Positions 1-12,090 of a stretch of 64,000 bases of DNA are shown one piece after another. The stretch's first letter is position 1. Each line of letters begins with the position of its first letter. Both the position numbers and the translations under genes were made by a program. A model generated the notes under the pieces. That model saw only the letters and a program-made list of their open reading frames with translations. It searched no databases and had not been told where the DNA came from. Origin of the DNA: Ahaetulla prasina (lineage: Eukaryota > Chordata > Lepidosauria > Squamata > Colubridae); assembly GCF_028640845.1 (NCBI RefSeq), contig NC_080539.1, positions 364,951,233 through 365,015,232 on the forward strand. The letters run 5' to 3'.

Positions 1-439
1 ACCGAAAGGTTAAAAAAAATATCAGCACAGCAGGGGGGGGGGGAAAGGATAAACAGGTAAAGTTAGAGAATGCTGTCAAAAAAAAAAACTATAACAAGAT
101 AAAAAACCGTTCCAATCAAACGCTGTCAAAGATTATAGATTGTTTCAGCCGCATCTTTACAAATAGTCTTGTTTAGGATCTGATGCAAACAGGGGAGTTA
201 TTGTTGGACGGGGACTCTGCAAATAAATCTTCAGGAGCTGGATCTTTAAAATGGTGCGGGAAAGTTTATTTTTGTTCACTAGCAAAAGGCCAGCTTCTGA
301 CCACAAAGCAGTTCTACAGGGTTTATATATATATATATATTTTAAAAAAGATAATCAGCGTCTGGTAAATTTATAGGTCCAGTAGGAAAGGAATATGAGG
401 GGTGGGGGAAAAACAAGAAATCAGGAATGCTAGAAGTTT
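1..439. other. A/T-rich DNA without a recognised gene
   Basis: This stretch holds a poly-G run at 34-42, a short (TA)n run near 325-341 and otherwise low-copy A/T-rich sequence. The only ORF is a short chance frame. It borders the duplicated block that begins near 440. Confidence 0.5.
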
Positions 440-496
440 GATGTTTATTTATTTATATTTATTGGTCGTCCAACTTTAGTGGGCAGAATGGATGAC

Positions 497-535
497 AGAA
501 TAGAATAGAATAGAATAGAATAGAATAGAATAGAA
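497..535 (+). repeat. (AATAG)n microsatellite
   Basis: This is a tandem run of the pentamer GAATA with the duplicate at 18869-18908. In this window such arrays sit at the ends of CR1-type LINE fragments. Confidence 0.9.
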
Positions 536-1838
536 TTCTTTTAATTTTTAAGAGAAAGAATTTTTTAATTCTTTCTTTTAAAACTCTTCTTGAGTTTTAA
601 ACGATATCATTGGGATTTTGTTTTAATATGTTTTAATATTACATTCTTTTGGAAGGAGAGCTTTAATCAATATTTCCTTTTTTGATCCATTTGGACACTA
701 AGTGTGTAACACCTCTGAATTTTTGGCAAGTTTTAAGGTCTAGATATATTAAATGTGGAGTTTCGTTTCCTGTCTTTAAATTGCTAGATACTTTTTGTTC
801 ATAAATAGGTAAGTGATGAAGTTTTGACCCTGAATCACATGAGAAATTTCATTATGGAATAATCCAGATTTAAAAACAGAAAACCAGATATTTTCCTTGA
901 ATGCCTGGGACTACAAAAGAAATAAAAACATTTATATCAGTTGATTTTTAATGACTTAAACATTTTGCATTTTGAATATGATTTGCCAGCAATATTTGCT
1001 TGGCAATATGTTACTATTGTAATATATTAATTTTTAGAATGCAGCCTGAGACACAGATATTAAGATATTTGTGCAATTTTAGGATCCTTAAGAGAGGCAA
1101 TATATGAACAGAAAACAACAATGCAATTTTATAAAGAATTGAAAAAGTAAAATGAAAATTAATTGTAGTTATAGTTTTTGAATTGTGGAATGAAAAATCG
1201 AATATCCAATTTTGGATAATCAATGGATTTAGATGTTTTACAAACAAAGTAGATATATGATTTAAAAATGAAACTAATTCATCGGAAAATATTTTTTCAA
1301 CTTTTGTAGAACCTCTTAAATAATGTTTTAGATAGACATTAGATTTTTTTGTGCTGACTTTGAATGAAATTTGAAAACTCTTTCACGATGAGCTTTGTCA
1401 TTAACCAAGCCAAGAGGAGGGCAGTGAGGATAATTTTACGTAAATGGAAAGAAACTAACCTGATTTGAAGGAACGGATATAGAGTTTGGGTCTGTGAAAC
1501 TATTTTTTTGAAAAGTCTCTGTTTTGAAAATGAGGCAGTAAAGCAATATATTTATTCATCATCTAGATTTAATAAAGGTTTGAATACATTTTATATTACT
1601 ACCAATGGATGTTATATAGTTCATTTCTCTTTCCATTAACGGGTGGGTGGGTTTGTGGTGTTGTTTTTTTTATCTTTGGTTGTTAGTTTGCATCTCATGT
1701 ACAAATGTAATCTTGGTTTGGGCAATTCCATGCAGTGGCCCAGAATCACCCAGCTGGCTTCATGCTTAAATTAGATCAAAACTCAGTCCAGTGTCTTAAC
1801 TACTAGCAAAATTAGTTCTTTTAGTTTATTTTAGTCAC

Positions 1839-2010
1839 TAGAATAGAATAGAATAGAATAGAATAGAATAGAATAGAATAGAATAGAATAGAATAGAATA
1901 ATAGAGTTGGAAGGGACCTTAGAGGTTTTCTAGTCCAACCCCTACTTAGGCAGGAAACCCAAACCACTTCAGACAAATGGTTATCCAACATCTTCTTAAA
2001 AACGTTAAGA
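1839..2010 (-). mobile_element. CR1 LINE 3' end with (AATAG)n tail
   Basis: A (GAATA)n array at 1840-1902 leads directly into the inverted CR1 3' end (GTTGGAAGGGACCTTAGAGG and the following CTAGTCCAACCCC). Only about 110 bp of LINE remains. The array takes the place of the usual short-repeat tail of CR1. Confidence 0.88.
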
Positions 2011-2239
2011 TTTGTAGTCTAAGACTGGTGGAAACTTAGTCATTCAAGCCCTAACAATGGACATAAGAATTATTAAAGTAGTGTCATAATATAGGCAGTA
2101 CCACGCACGGTAGGTTTTTTTAAAAACAGCAACAACAACTTTGCAACTACGTATACTCTGCAAATAAAATACACAAGGATTTTAGGAAGGAAAAGGGGAA
2201 AAGGAAAGGAAAAAGGAAAGAATAAAAGAAGTAGAAAAA

Positions 2240-3000
2240 AGGTAATTTCCAACTTTCTTTTATATAGTTACAAATATATTAGCTTTTGATCTAAATTCAT
2301 ATTACACAGTATTTCTATAATCATAGAAAAATTAATTGTCAGATCTCAAAATTAATATAGCATTTGTTTCAGGTTCTAGCAAAAAGTCCAAAAATGGATT
2401 CCACTTAGAAACAAAATTTGACAAAGTCTTTCCTTGAATCGGCGACGTTAATTTTGACATCTCAGCCAGTTCCATTAAACTTCACCACCCATTCTTCCAT
2501 TGTGAGAATTTGTAAGACTTATCTCAGTGCATACAAAAGTCTGGTTGCAGTTATATATAAAAACAAAGTTCTGTATTTTTTTCCTCCCAACTATTTCCAA
2601 GCAGAGTGGTTTTTTTAAATAAAATTAAGCTGTTCAGGCCTAATAAATTCAGTATTTCCAGATATCAAGGGAGTCTTTTAGGTATTGCTCTGAGGACTCC
2701 AATTGTGATTGGTATAACAACTGGCTGGTAAGTTGTACGATCAGCCTGATGTTCAAAGTAGATTTGGCATTTTTATCTTCCTGTCATGATTATTATTTAG
2801 ATTTAATACATAGCCACCCCCTCTTCAGAGTTAGATAAACGAAGAACTGGGAATAAATGTATTGTTTGCAAACTTATCTAATTGTTAGGATATCAGATAA
2901 ACAGTTTATTAAGGTCTAAGATCAGATCATAAGAATTAAAACAATCAAATATAATTTGTAAATACAGTAAACTCTCATTAAGTAAATCACATACTGTACT
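2240..3000. other. A/T-rich sequence, possibly derived from an L1-type 3' region
   Basis: The CACCCATTCTTCCATTGTGAG stretch near 2484 resembles the inverted 3' region of squamate L1 elements and has a relative near 4425-4540. No ORF of note is present. The L1 assignment is tentative. The duplicate copy is at 20620-21380. Confidence 0.4.
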
Positions 3001-3124
3001 TCTGATGTTGGATCTTATGGTTGGGCACAGAATTCAACAGCCCTGTAAGTGATTTCAAGATAGTTATCTTTTAGGAAAAATTCTTGGTACTGTTCATCTA
3101 AACAGCCAAAGTGTCCATCTATTA

Positions 3125-3505
3125 CAGGGGTGTCAAATTCTATTTCATTGAGGGCCGCATCAGGGTTCTGTTTGAACTTGGAGAGGGGGGCAGGCCATTT
3201 CGATGTCACTCCTGTCGGGGGCACTTGTGGTGGCCCATGTACTCTGCCAGCGAAAACAGGTTCCCGAGCTCCGTTTTCGGCTGCCACGGCCTCCTGCAAC
3301 TCTCTGCCAGTGAGGCCTCCCAAACTCTGTTTTCACTGGCAGAGGGTTTCAGGAGGCCGTGGCAGCCGAAAACGGAGTTTGGGAGCCCATTTTCGCTGGC
3401 AGAAGCATCGCGGGCTGGTCCTTTGTTGTTTCCAGGGCAGCCCCACAGGCCAGATCTAAGTACCCCTCGAGGCCACATTTGGCCCCCGGGCCTTGAGTTT
3501 GACAT
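3125..3505 (+). mobile_element. Truncated non-autonomous hAT-like element
   Basis: It begins CAGGGGTGTCAAATTC, a hAT-type end, and runs through GC-rich sequence with repeated GCTGCCACGGCCTCCTG modules. It lacks its final CCTG because the sequence switches to LINE DNA after TTTGACATC. The intact relative is at 21506-21891. Confidence 0.85.
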
Positions 3506-3805
3506 CGTCAGCAAATAGAACACAATTACTTGTGATATGGTCACAAAGATCATTAATGTATAGTATGAAGAGTGTTGGTCCAAGGACGCTGCCTTGAGGA
3601 ATGCCACTCTTGACAGGAACAGGATTTGATAAAGCATTGCCAATTTTGACCACTTGTTGTCTGTTAGACAGAAAAGCAGATATCCATTTGTGGAGGGGTC
3701 CTGAAATGCCATAGGATTTTAGTTTTAGGAGAAGTTTATCGTGTACTACTGAGTCAAAAGCTTTGCAGAAGTCTATGTAGATTGCATCTATTATTTTGCC
3801 TTGTT
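3506..3805 (-). mobile_element. CR1/L3-like LINE fragment (reverse transcriptase palm), copy A
   Basis: The minus strand encodes GIPQGSVLGP and an FADD motif, both typical of the non-LTR reverse transcriptase palm, followed by a frame break. It is almost identical to 5280-5590. It starts exactly where the hAT element at 3125 ends. Confidence 0.85.
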
Positions 3806-4940
3806 TTGTCCTCTAATAATATTTAAAATAATAATATTTTATTTTTAATATTTTAATATTTTAATATAATTTTTAATTATTTTTAATATAATTTTTAATA
3901 ATCTTTAATATAATATTTTATAATAATATTTGTATTGTTTTGTCCTCTAATAATATGAGTACTTGCTCAATGTGGCGGTGCATATATTTAATAAATAAAT
4001 AAGCAAACGAACAATGATTACATCCACTAGTTGCAATGAGCAGTAGTGGTATAATACAAGTTAACTGTACTTGTTCATTAAAGAAAGTTTATAATATATG
4101 GAAATGTTTTATTTTAATATAAACAATCCATCTTCCATTAAACAGTGTGTCGTCTGGGTACAAATGTCTTGTGCAATAACAATTGAAATTTACAGCCGTA
4201 TTCATTTTTTATCTGTTCTTAAACTTAATATTGATATACATTGCATGTCGCTTACTGTAACAACCCTCTTCTTAACTTATTTAATTCTATTAATATATTT
4301 TTTGTACTTCACTAGTCTGCTTTTATTTCTAACTTTCATATTTATTCTCTAGCCATCGGTAGAATAGTTCCCATACATTATAATATTCAGTTTGTTCCTT
4401 CTCTTTAATTGCAAGTGTTAACTTATTCATTTCTGCACATTCTAATATTTTCCTAATCACATTCTCATCCGTAGGAATCTCTTCACTTTTCCAGTTTTGT
4501 GCATATACAATCCTAGGTGCAGTTTATGATATATGAAGTGATTTTGAGCAATAGATACCATCATCTTGTTTGTTTGTTTGTTTGTTTGTTTGTTTGTTTT
4601 GAGTTGTGCCAAATTCAGTGACATTTCTTGGGTGCAAATCACACTGTATATTTAAGTCTTATATTAGTAACATACTTACTGACGATCAACAACATGGCAT
4701 AATTTTAAAATAATTTTAATATAATTTTAATTATTTTTAATATTTTAATATAATATTTTAATATAATATTTTATAATAATATTTGTATTGTTTTGTCCTC
4801 TAATAATATGAGTACTTGCTCAATGTGGCGGTGCATATATTTAATAAATAAATAAGCAAATGAACAATGATTACATCCACTAGTTGCAATGAGCAGTAGT
4901 GGTATAATATAAGTTAACTGTACTTGTTCATTAAAGAAAG
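3806..4940. repeat. A/T-rich patchwork of short local duplications, first part
   Basis: Units with TTTTGTCCTCTAATAATAT recur many times here and at 5578-5880. The block 3943-4110 recurs at 4800-4965. The block 3985-4680 recurs at 6050-6740. A (GTTT)n run lies at 4566-4602. Short ORFs here repeat with the DNA and show no coding character. Confidence 0.8.
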
Positions 4941-4969
4941 TTTATGATATATGGAAATGTTTTATATGC

Positions 4970-5600
4970 TCTGGTTAGTAGTGTTTTTGGAAAAGAAGCT
5001 ACAAGATTAGGTTTACAACTCTTAGAGCCTTTTTGCTATGTAGTTGCAGTGGGCTTTGGCACTTAGATCATTTGACATGAAAACTCCAAGGTCTTTAACG
5101 GGTTCATCTGTAAGGTAATGTCCATCAAGTATGTACTTAGTGTTTGGGTTCTTTTTCCAATATGTAAGACTGAGCATTTGCTGGTTGAGATTTGAGTTGC
5201 CAAGTTTTAGACCAACTGGTTAGATGATCAAGGTCTTTTGAATGATAGATGCATTGTCTGTGGTGTTAAATAGTTTGACATCGTCAGCAAAGAGAACACA
5301 ATTACTTGTGATATGGTCACAAAGATCATTAATGTATAGTATGAAGAGTGTTGGTCCAAGGACGCTGCCTTGAGGAATGCCACTCTTGACAGGAACAGGA
5401 TTTGATAAAGCATTGCCAATTTTGACCACTTGTTGTCTGTTAGACAGAAAAGCAGATATCCATTTGTGAAGGGGTCCTGAAATGCCATAGGATTTTAGTT
5501 TTAGGAGAAGTTTATCGTGTACTACTGAGTCAAAAGCTTTGCAGAAGTCTATGTAGATTGCATCTATTATTTTGCCTTGTTTTGTCCTCTAATAATATTT
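4970..5600 (-). mobile_element. CR1/L3-like LINE fragment, copy B
   Basis: It covers the same reverse transcriptase palm region as 3506-3805 (GIPQGSVLGP, LFADDVKLF on the minus strand) and continues about 300 bp further into the thumb side. Stop codons break the frame outside the palm, so it is a dead copy. Confidence 0.85.
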
Positions 5601-7270
5601 AAAATAATAATATTTGTATTGTTTTGTCCTCTAATAATATTTGTATTGTTTTGTCCTCTAATAATATTTTAATATAATATTTTATATTTTATATATAATA
5701 TTTTATAATAATATTTGTATTGTTTTGTCCTCTAATAATATTTGTATTGTTTTGTCCTCTAATAATATTTTATATATAATATTTTATTTTAATATAATAT
5801 TTAAAATAATAATATTTTATATATAATATTTAAAATAATAATATTTGTATTGTTTTGTCCTCTAATAATATTTTATTTTAATATTTTAATATAATATTTT
5901 ATTTTATTTTATTTTATTTTATTTTATTTATTTTACTTCATTTCGCTTCACTGAAGAGGTGAGATTTTTCAAATATTTTAAGCAAATGAGGCTTGCTGGA
6001 TCAGACAATTGACACAGCCTGGCATGTTTGGATATTGAGATGGGCAGCGATAAATTTAATAAATAAATAAGCAAATGAACAATGATTACATCCACTAGTT
6101 GCAATGAGCAGTAGTGGTATAATACAAGTTAACTGTACTTGTTCATTAAAGAAAGTTTATAATATATGGAAATGTTTTATTTTAATATAAACAATCCATC
6201 TTCCATTAAACAGTGTGTCGTCTGGGTACAAATGTCTTGTGCAATTACAATTGAAATTTACATGATTCATTTTTTATCTGTTCTTAAACTTAATATTGAT
6301 ATACATTGCATGTCGCTTACTGTAACAACCCTCTTCTTAACTTATTTAATTCTATTAATATATTTTTTGTACTTCACTAGTCTGCTTTTATTTCTAACTT
6401 TCATATTTATTCTCTAGCCATCGGTAGAATAGTTCCCATACATTATAATATTCAGTTTGTTCCTTCTCTTTAATTGCAAGTGTTAACTTATTCATTTCTG
6501 CACATTCTAATATTTTCCTAATCACATTCTCATCCGTAGGAATCTCTTCACTTTTCCAGTTTTGTGCATATACAATCCTAGGTGCAGTTTATGATATATG
6601 AAGTGATTTTGAGCAATAGATACCATCATCTTGTTTGTTTGTTTGTTTGTTTGTTTGTTTGTTTTGAGTTGTGCCAAATTCAGTGACATTTCTTGGGTGC
6701 AAATCACACTGTATATTTAAGTCTTATATTAGTAACATTCTTACTGACGATCAACAACATGGCATAATTTTAAAAATCTGAGCACATTCCCACAATTATA
6801 GGCAATGTGACCTTCATACCCTTGAAATATAACGTAGTTGCAATTATACTATTATTACCACTATTAATGGTATCTTCTTTTTAAAAGTTTTTCTGGCTCT
6901 AATATTTTCCTAATCACATTCTCATCCGTAGGAATCTCTTCACTTTTCCAGTTTTGTGCATATACAATCCTAGGTGCAGTTTATGATATATGAAGTGATT
7001 TTGAGCAATAGATACCATCATCTTGTTTGTTTGTTTGTTTGTTTGTTTGTTTGTTTTGAGTTGTGCCAAATTCAGTGACATTTCTTGGGTGCAAATCACA
7101 CTGTATATTTAAGTCTTATATTAGTAACATACTTACTGACGATCAACAACATGGCATAATTTTTACAAAAATCTGAGCACATTCCCACAATTATAGGCAA
7201 TGTGACCTTCATACCCTTGAAATATAACGTAGTTGCAATTATACTATTATTACCACTATTAATTGTATCT
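5600..7270. repeat. A/T-rich patchwork of short local duplications, second part
   Basis: Segment 6166-6740 repeats 4098-4680, and 6900-7150 repeats 6508-6760 again. Segment 5925-6055 matches 22430-22570, and the short piece near 6880-6905 matches 22588-22612. The order of these pieces differs between the sites, giving a mosaic. (GTTT)n runs lie at 6631-6665 and 7024-7058. Confidence 0.75.
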
Positions 7271-7397
7271 TCTTTTTTAAAAGTTTTTTATTTTTTCTTT
7301 TCTTATATACATATTGTAAATGTACATTCTCTTGTCCATAAATAATCGTACATATTTTTTCTGAAGAAAGCACAAAGATAAAACACTTTAATTACAT

Positions 7398-7690
7398 TTG
7401 GGGTTGCTCTTCTACCCTTTCTTTCCCTTCATTTCACAACAAACCTTCATCTCCTCTTTTCCCTCCCTCCCTCCTCACCTTTCCTATCTTCTTCCTCCTC
7501 TTTTCCCTCTCCCTCTTCCTTCCCCTTCCTCTCCCCGACTCCTCTTTCCCTCCTTTCTCACCTTCTCTCCTACTCTTATCCCCTATCCTATCTTCCTCTC
7601 CTTCCCCTTCCTTCCATCCCTCTCTCTCCTTCACCTCTTCTATCTTACTCTATATTCCTCTCTTCTTTCTTTCTTCTTTGTTGTATAATA
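7398..7690 (+). repeat. Polypyrimidine (CT-rich) tract
   Basis: This run of about 290 bp is almost purely C and T on the + strand with irregular CCTT, CCCT and CTTT units. The long frames on both strands are artefacts of the low-complexity sequence. Confidence 0.85.
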
Positions 7691-8540
7691 TTTCCCTTGT
7701 TTGGTAACCGAGCAACTCCTATCTTTTTGAAGGGAATTCTCTGTCCAGGTTCTAATTTTCAATAACCATATAAGCAGCCTCAATATCCTAGAGGGGGAAA
7801 TGAGGGCTTAATCACTAAATTTTATAAGCATCATTCTTACCAGATTTGGAGCAAATTGGTCCCAGTTAAACAAGCATGGCTTAAGTTCTTCGTTCCGGGC
7901 AAGACCCATCAGGCAATGACAGTTTTAGATCAAGACAATCTGCACTGAATTCAACCCAAAACCTACTCCGGTACTTACCCAATTTTTTTCCTTCGTTACA
8001 CAAAACTGCTTATTGGGAAGTCGTATAGCAAACTTCGTTAAGTCCCTTTGTTTTCCCAACACGGTTGTAATTTTGAATGGTCGCCGAAGGAATGGTTGTA
8101 AGTCGAGGACAAACTGCATGATGAAAATAACATCTTTGTCATTATAACAAGTTGCCTTTGACAGTTTCATCCAATTTTCACCTTCATAGGAATACTTTTG
8201 GGTATTTTCAAATATATATTTAGTACACATGGCAGTTTTAGAGTCAGTGTAAATATCCCTAATTTGTTCATAGGGATATGAAAAACCAAAAAACCAAAAC
8301 ATTTCCCCCAATTTTGGGTAATTTATCCAGCTTTGGGAAGCACTGATCTCTATAGCAGGGGCCTAGGAAGAAAGCCTTTTCTGCTGAATAATTTCCCCCC
8401 AGAGGTGAGGCAGGCCCCCATTCTCCTAGCCTTCGAAGAGAGTTAAAACATAGCTCTGCTTGGTGTGGGGTGCCCAAAGAAGCACATGTGGTTGGTTGGT
8501 GCCATGCAGCTCTCTTCACCTTTATCATCTAATTTTAATT
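7645..8540 (+). repeat. Tandem 0.9 kb duplication, unit 1
   Basis: Nearly every base matches 8627-9530. Differences are a few inserted bases near the right end. The unit holds a degenerate end of the dispersed inverted-repeat element (around 8030-8110) and low-copy DNA. The 128-codon minus frame inside it is repeated intact in unit 2 but has no recognisable domain. Confidence 0.9.
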
Positions 8541-8626
8541 TTTTTTTTTTGAAAGACAGACTGCTCCTTCCAGGAAGATCTGCTTAGACTTGAGATTTAT
8601 TTATTTATTTTATTTTATTTTATTTG
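8541..8626 (+). repeat. Spacer between the tandem units
   Basis: A poly-T run, a GAAAGACAGACTGCTCC segment also found at 22662-22700, and (TTTA)n/(TTTTA)n low-complexity DNA separate the two tandem units. Confidence 0.7.
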
Positions 8627-9530
8627 ACTCTATATTCCTCTCTTCTTTCTTTCTTCTTTGTTGTATAATATTTCCCTTGTTTGGTAACCGAGCAACTCCT
8701 ATCTTTTTGAAGGGAATTCTCTGTCCAGGTTCTAATTTTCAATAACCATATAAGCAGCCTCAATATCCTAGAGGGGGAAATGAGGGCTTAATCACTAAAT
8801 TTTATAAGCATCATTCTTACCAGATTTGGAGCAAATTGGTCCCAGTTAAACAAGCATGGCTTAAGTTCTTCGTTCCGGGCAAGACCCATCAGGCAATGAC
8901 AGTTTTAGATCAAGACAATCTGCACTGAATTCAACCCAAAACCTACTCCGGTACTTACCCAATTTTTTTCCTTCGTTACACAAAACTGCTTATTGGGAAG
9001 TCGTATAGCAAACTTCGTTAAGTCCCTTTGTTTTCCCAACACGGTTGTAATTTTGAATGGTCGCCGAAGGAATGGTTGTAAGTCGAGGACAAACTGCATG
9101 ATGAAAATAACATCTTTGTCATTATAACAAGTTGCCTTTGACAGTTTCATCCAATTTTCACCTTCATAGGAATACTTTTGGGTATTTTCAAATATATATT
9201 TAGTACACATGGCAGTTTTAGAGTCAGTGTAAATATCCCTAATTTGTTCATAGGGATATGAAAAACCAAAAAACCAAAACATTTCCCCCAATTTTGGGTA
9301 ATTTATCCAGCTTTGGGAAGCACTGATCTCTATAGCAGGGGCCTAGGAAGAAAGCCTTTTCTGCTGAATAATTTCCCCCCAGAGGTGAGGCAGGCCCCCA
9401 TTCTCCTAGCCTTCCGAAAGAGAGTTAAAACATAGCTCTGCGGCTTGGTGTGGGGTGCCCAAAGAAGCACATGTGGTTAGTTGGTGCCATGCGAGCTCTC
9501 TCTTCACCTTTATCATCTAATTTTAATTTT
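8627..9530 (+). repeat. Tandem 0.9 kb duplication, unit 2
   Basis: This is the second unit of the direct repeat that begins at 7645. The very low divergence implies recent duplication or an assembly repeat. Confidence 0.9.
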
Positions 9531-9607
9531 TTTTGCCTCTTTAAAAACTTTTATAGTTTTTTTTTTAATTATTTTTTTTAAATTTAAATTTAATTTTTAA
9601 AAAAAAG

Positions 9608-10075
9608 ATATTGAGACTCTAGAAAGAGTGCAGAGAAGAGCAACAAAGATGATTAGGGGACTGGAGACTAAAACATATAAAGAATGGTTGCTGTAATTTG
9701 GGTATGTCTAGTTTGATGAAAAGAAGAACTAGGGAAGACATGATAGCAGTGTTCCAATATCTCAGGGGCTGCCACAAAGAAGAGGGAGTCAAGCTATTCT
9801 CCAGAGCACCTGAGGGTAGAACAAGAAGCAATGGGCGGAAACTCATCAAGGAGAGAAGCAACTTGGAACTAAGGAGAAATTTCCTGACAGTGAGAACAAT
9901 TAATAAATGGAAAAACTTGCCTCCAGAAGTTATAAATGCTCCAACGCCGGAAGTTTTAAAAGAAGAGATTGGATAACCATTTGTCTGAAATGGTGTAGGG
10001 TTTCCTGTCTAAGCAGGGGGTTGGACTAGAAGACCTCCAAGGTACCTTCCAACTCTGTTATTCTATTCTAATTCT
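9608..10075 (+). mobile_element. CR1 LINE 3' end
   Basis: It starts in the C-terminal coding part of CR1 ORF2 (TLERVQRRA.., SLMKRRTREDMIAVFQYLRG in broken frames) and runs to the CR1 terminus with GGTTGGACTAGAAGACCTCCAAGG and TTATTCTATTC. Frameshifts show that it is inactive. Confidence 0.92.
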
Positions 10076-10079
10076 AAAA

Positions 10080-11288
10080 TTTGAATTATTAACTTTTTAA
10101 TTTTCATATACTGTTTTATATTTTGATGTTTTATTCTACACCATCGAGAATCCCTCTTTGAGGCAGATAGGTGATTCAGATATATGAAATATAAAATGAA
10201 GGAAGGAAGGAAAGAAGGGAGGAAGGGAGGGAGGGAGGGAGGGAGGAAGGAAGGACTTGGATTCTGGCCCAGCGTAGTAGTTCTGAGAAGCCATAATTCC
10301 TTAACTAGGAATTGGGAGCAGCAGACGTATTCTTGGCCTCCACGTAGATGTCATTTCTAACCACAACAACTTGCAACCATGATTTTTCTCTAATTTTCCT
10401 TTAGAGCTGTTCCCAGTTCATACATCTTGTACTGGTGAGTTCCATAGTTTTAGGTATGCACTGCATGGAGAAGTCCTGAGTCTCCCACCATTAACTCTCT
10501 AAAATATTCTATCTCTACAAATCCTTTTGCGGTGACCAAAATGATGCGGTCGTGCCCAGTTTATCATACTACTATATTGGCAATTTTGTTTAATGTTCCT
10601 TTTTGGGAAAGGATGAAGATACTTTAGTTCATCTTCTTCACAAAGAGTTGGGAAACATTTTAAAATTGATTGCAGGGGGATGTTTATATAATAGTAACGA
10701 AGCTTTGAATTAAAATGGATAATTAATGTAAATAATAATTGGGTTTAATTTGGCACCATAAGATTTTAAAATTGAGAACTCAAATATTTTTAGGCCAATA
10801 GCAAAATGCTTGTGTTCTGGAATACCGTGGTACAAAGTAGAACATTTTATTTCATGATATTGATTGCAGCCATTTTAAGATTGGAGAAACTTTTTGCAAC
10901 GTCCTAGACAAACATGAGGTTTTAATTCTGAATTTGAAAACTGGAGTACATGTTTATCATACACATTTTTAAGGTTTTTGTTAATCCCGCCTTTATTATT
11001 TTTATAAATAAGGCAAAAAACATATCTAATATTCTTTCCTGATAATTTTCCCATAAAAGCAACTCTTGGATTGGGTTGAGAGAGAGAGTGATTGGTCCAT
11101 GCTTGTATCTAGAATATAAAGGATTTATATTTACAACAAATGTTAGATTGTATGAAGCCACGAAGTATATTGACCTGAAAATAATTATAACAACAATCAA
11201 AATACTTGTGCTTGATAGGGAAAATGCATTGAACATTCACAGGTTATTTAGAAATGATGACAAACAAGTTCAAATGAATGAATTAATG
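10080..11288. other. Low-copy A/T-rich DNA without a gene; GGAA microsatellite
   Basis: A (GGAA/GGGA)n run lies at 10199-10254. The rest shows no repeat or exon that I recognise. Confidence 0.5.
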
Positions 11289-12090
11289 TACAGATAGTCC
11301 TCAACTTACAACAGCAACCAGGACCATATATTCCATCGCTAAGCAAGGCAGTTTAGTGAGTAGTGCCTGATTTTATGACCTTTTTTGCCAAAGATGTTAA
11401 GCAAATCAGTGCAGTTGTTGAGCAAATTACATGGTCACGAAGTGACTCCAGTTTCTCCCATTGACTTTCTATGTAGAAGCCGGCTGGGAAGGTTGCAAAT
11501 AGCAATTACATTACCCTGGGACACTGCAACTGTCATAAATACATGCCAAGTTGCCAAGCAAATTTTGATCACATGGCTGTGGGGAAGCTGTGACAGTTGT
11601 AAGTGCAAGGACTAGTTGTAAGTCACTTTTTTCAGTGCTGTTATAACTTTGAACATTTACTAGACAAATGGTTGTAAATTGAGTGTCAAGGTGCCCCCTG
11701 ACAAACCCAAACAAGCAAGCACGATCGAGACAATCCAATCTCTGAATGCAAAACTTTATTGAGTACATCATTTCCGCATTGATGAAAGCAAAACCAGCTC
11801 TAGCTAATTCCCACTCAATTCATATAATTAAAGAATAGAGTTTCCCTTTCCCCCTATTAGTACAGGTCACATTGTCCAAATAAATGTCATGGTATTGTTA
11901 TGAGAAAATGTCTTTGGAGTTTGGCAAACACCTGCTGGAGTGTCCTTGGTTCTCATGGCTCATCTTCTTGAGGTCTGGAGTCTACATTCCATTTCCCCCT
12001 TCCCTCCCCCCTAGTTCATTGGCAATGGTTGCAACAGCACAAGCGCGCTATGCTGTTGCACAACTTGACATCGAAGACTGTAGGTATCTT
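11289..12090 (+). mobile_element. Dispersed inverted-repeat element (MITE-like), interrupted by an LTR
   Basis: This is one copy of the commonest repeat in the window. Full copies are about 380-400 bp, start near TACAGGTAGTCCTCGACTTAC and end with its near complement GTAAGTCGAGGACTACCTGTA. Inside are recurring motifs such as GTTAAGTGAATC and GATCACATGAC. No ORF exists, so it must be mobilised in trans or be long dead. The class is unassigned; a clear target duplication was not found. Here the right end is displaced to 12071-12090 by LTR sequence. Confidence 0.8.
11684..12070 (-). mobile_element. Probable solo LTR
   Basis: The segment begins TGTCAAGG and ends CTTGACA, splitting the inverted-repeat element between its TTGAG and its terminal TCGAAGACTGTAGG. 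An inverted AATAAA-like TTTATT lies near 11756, as in other minus-strand LTRs of this window. The flanking 5 bp agree only partly (TTGAG against TCGAA), so the boundaries are inferred. Confidence 0.55.

Larger units (their letters stand above)
440..3505. repeat. Large direct duplication, copy 1 (truncated at its right end)
   Basis: About 3.07 kb matches 18812-21886 with only scattered substitutions and small indels, in the same orientation and about 18.4 kb apart. Both carry the same (AATAG)n array, CR1 fragment, A/T-rich L1-like section and the beginning of the same hAT element. The match stops inside the hAT element at its terminal TTTGACATC, where this copy runs straight into LINE sequence. 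It encodes no recognised gene. Confidence 0.9.

Noticed and set aside
4098..6417. Hydrophobic frames of 83-84 codons present twice
   Set aside because: They follow the DNA duplication of A/T-rich sequence; Leu/Ile/Phe content reflects base composition.
7925..9291. Duplicated 128-codon frame as a tandem gene pair
   Set aside because: It has no recognisable domain, overlaps a degenerate transposon end, and is identical only because the DNA is duplicated.
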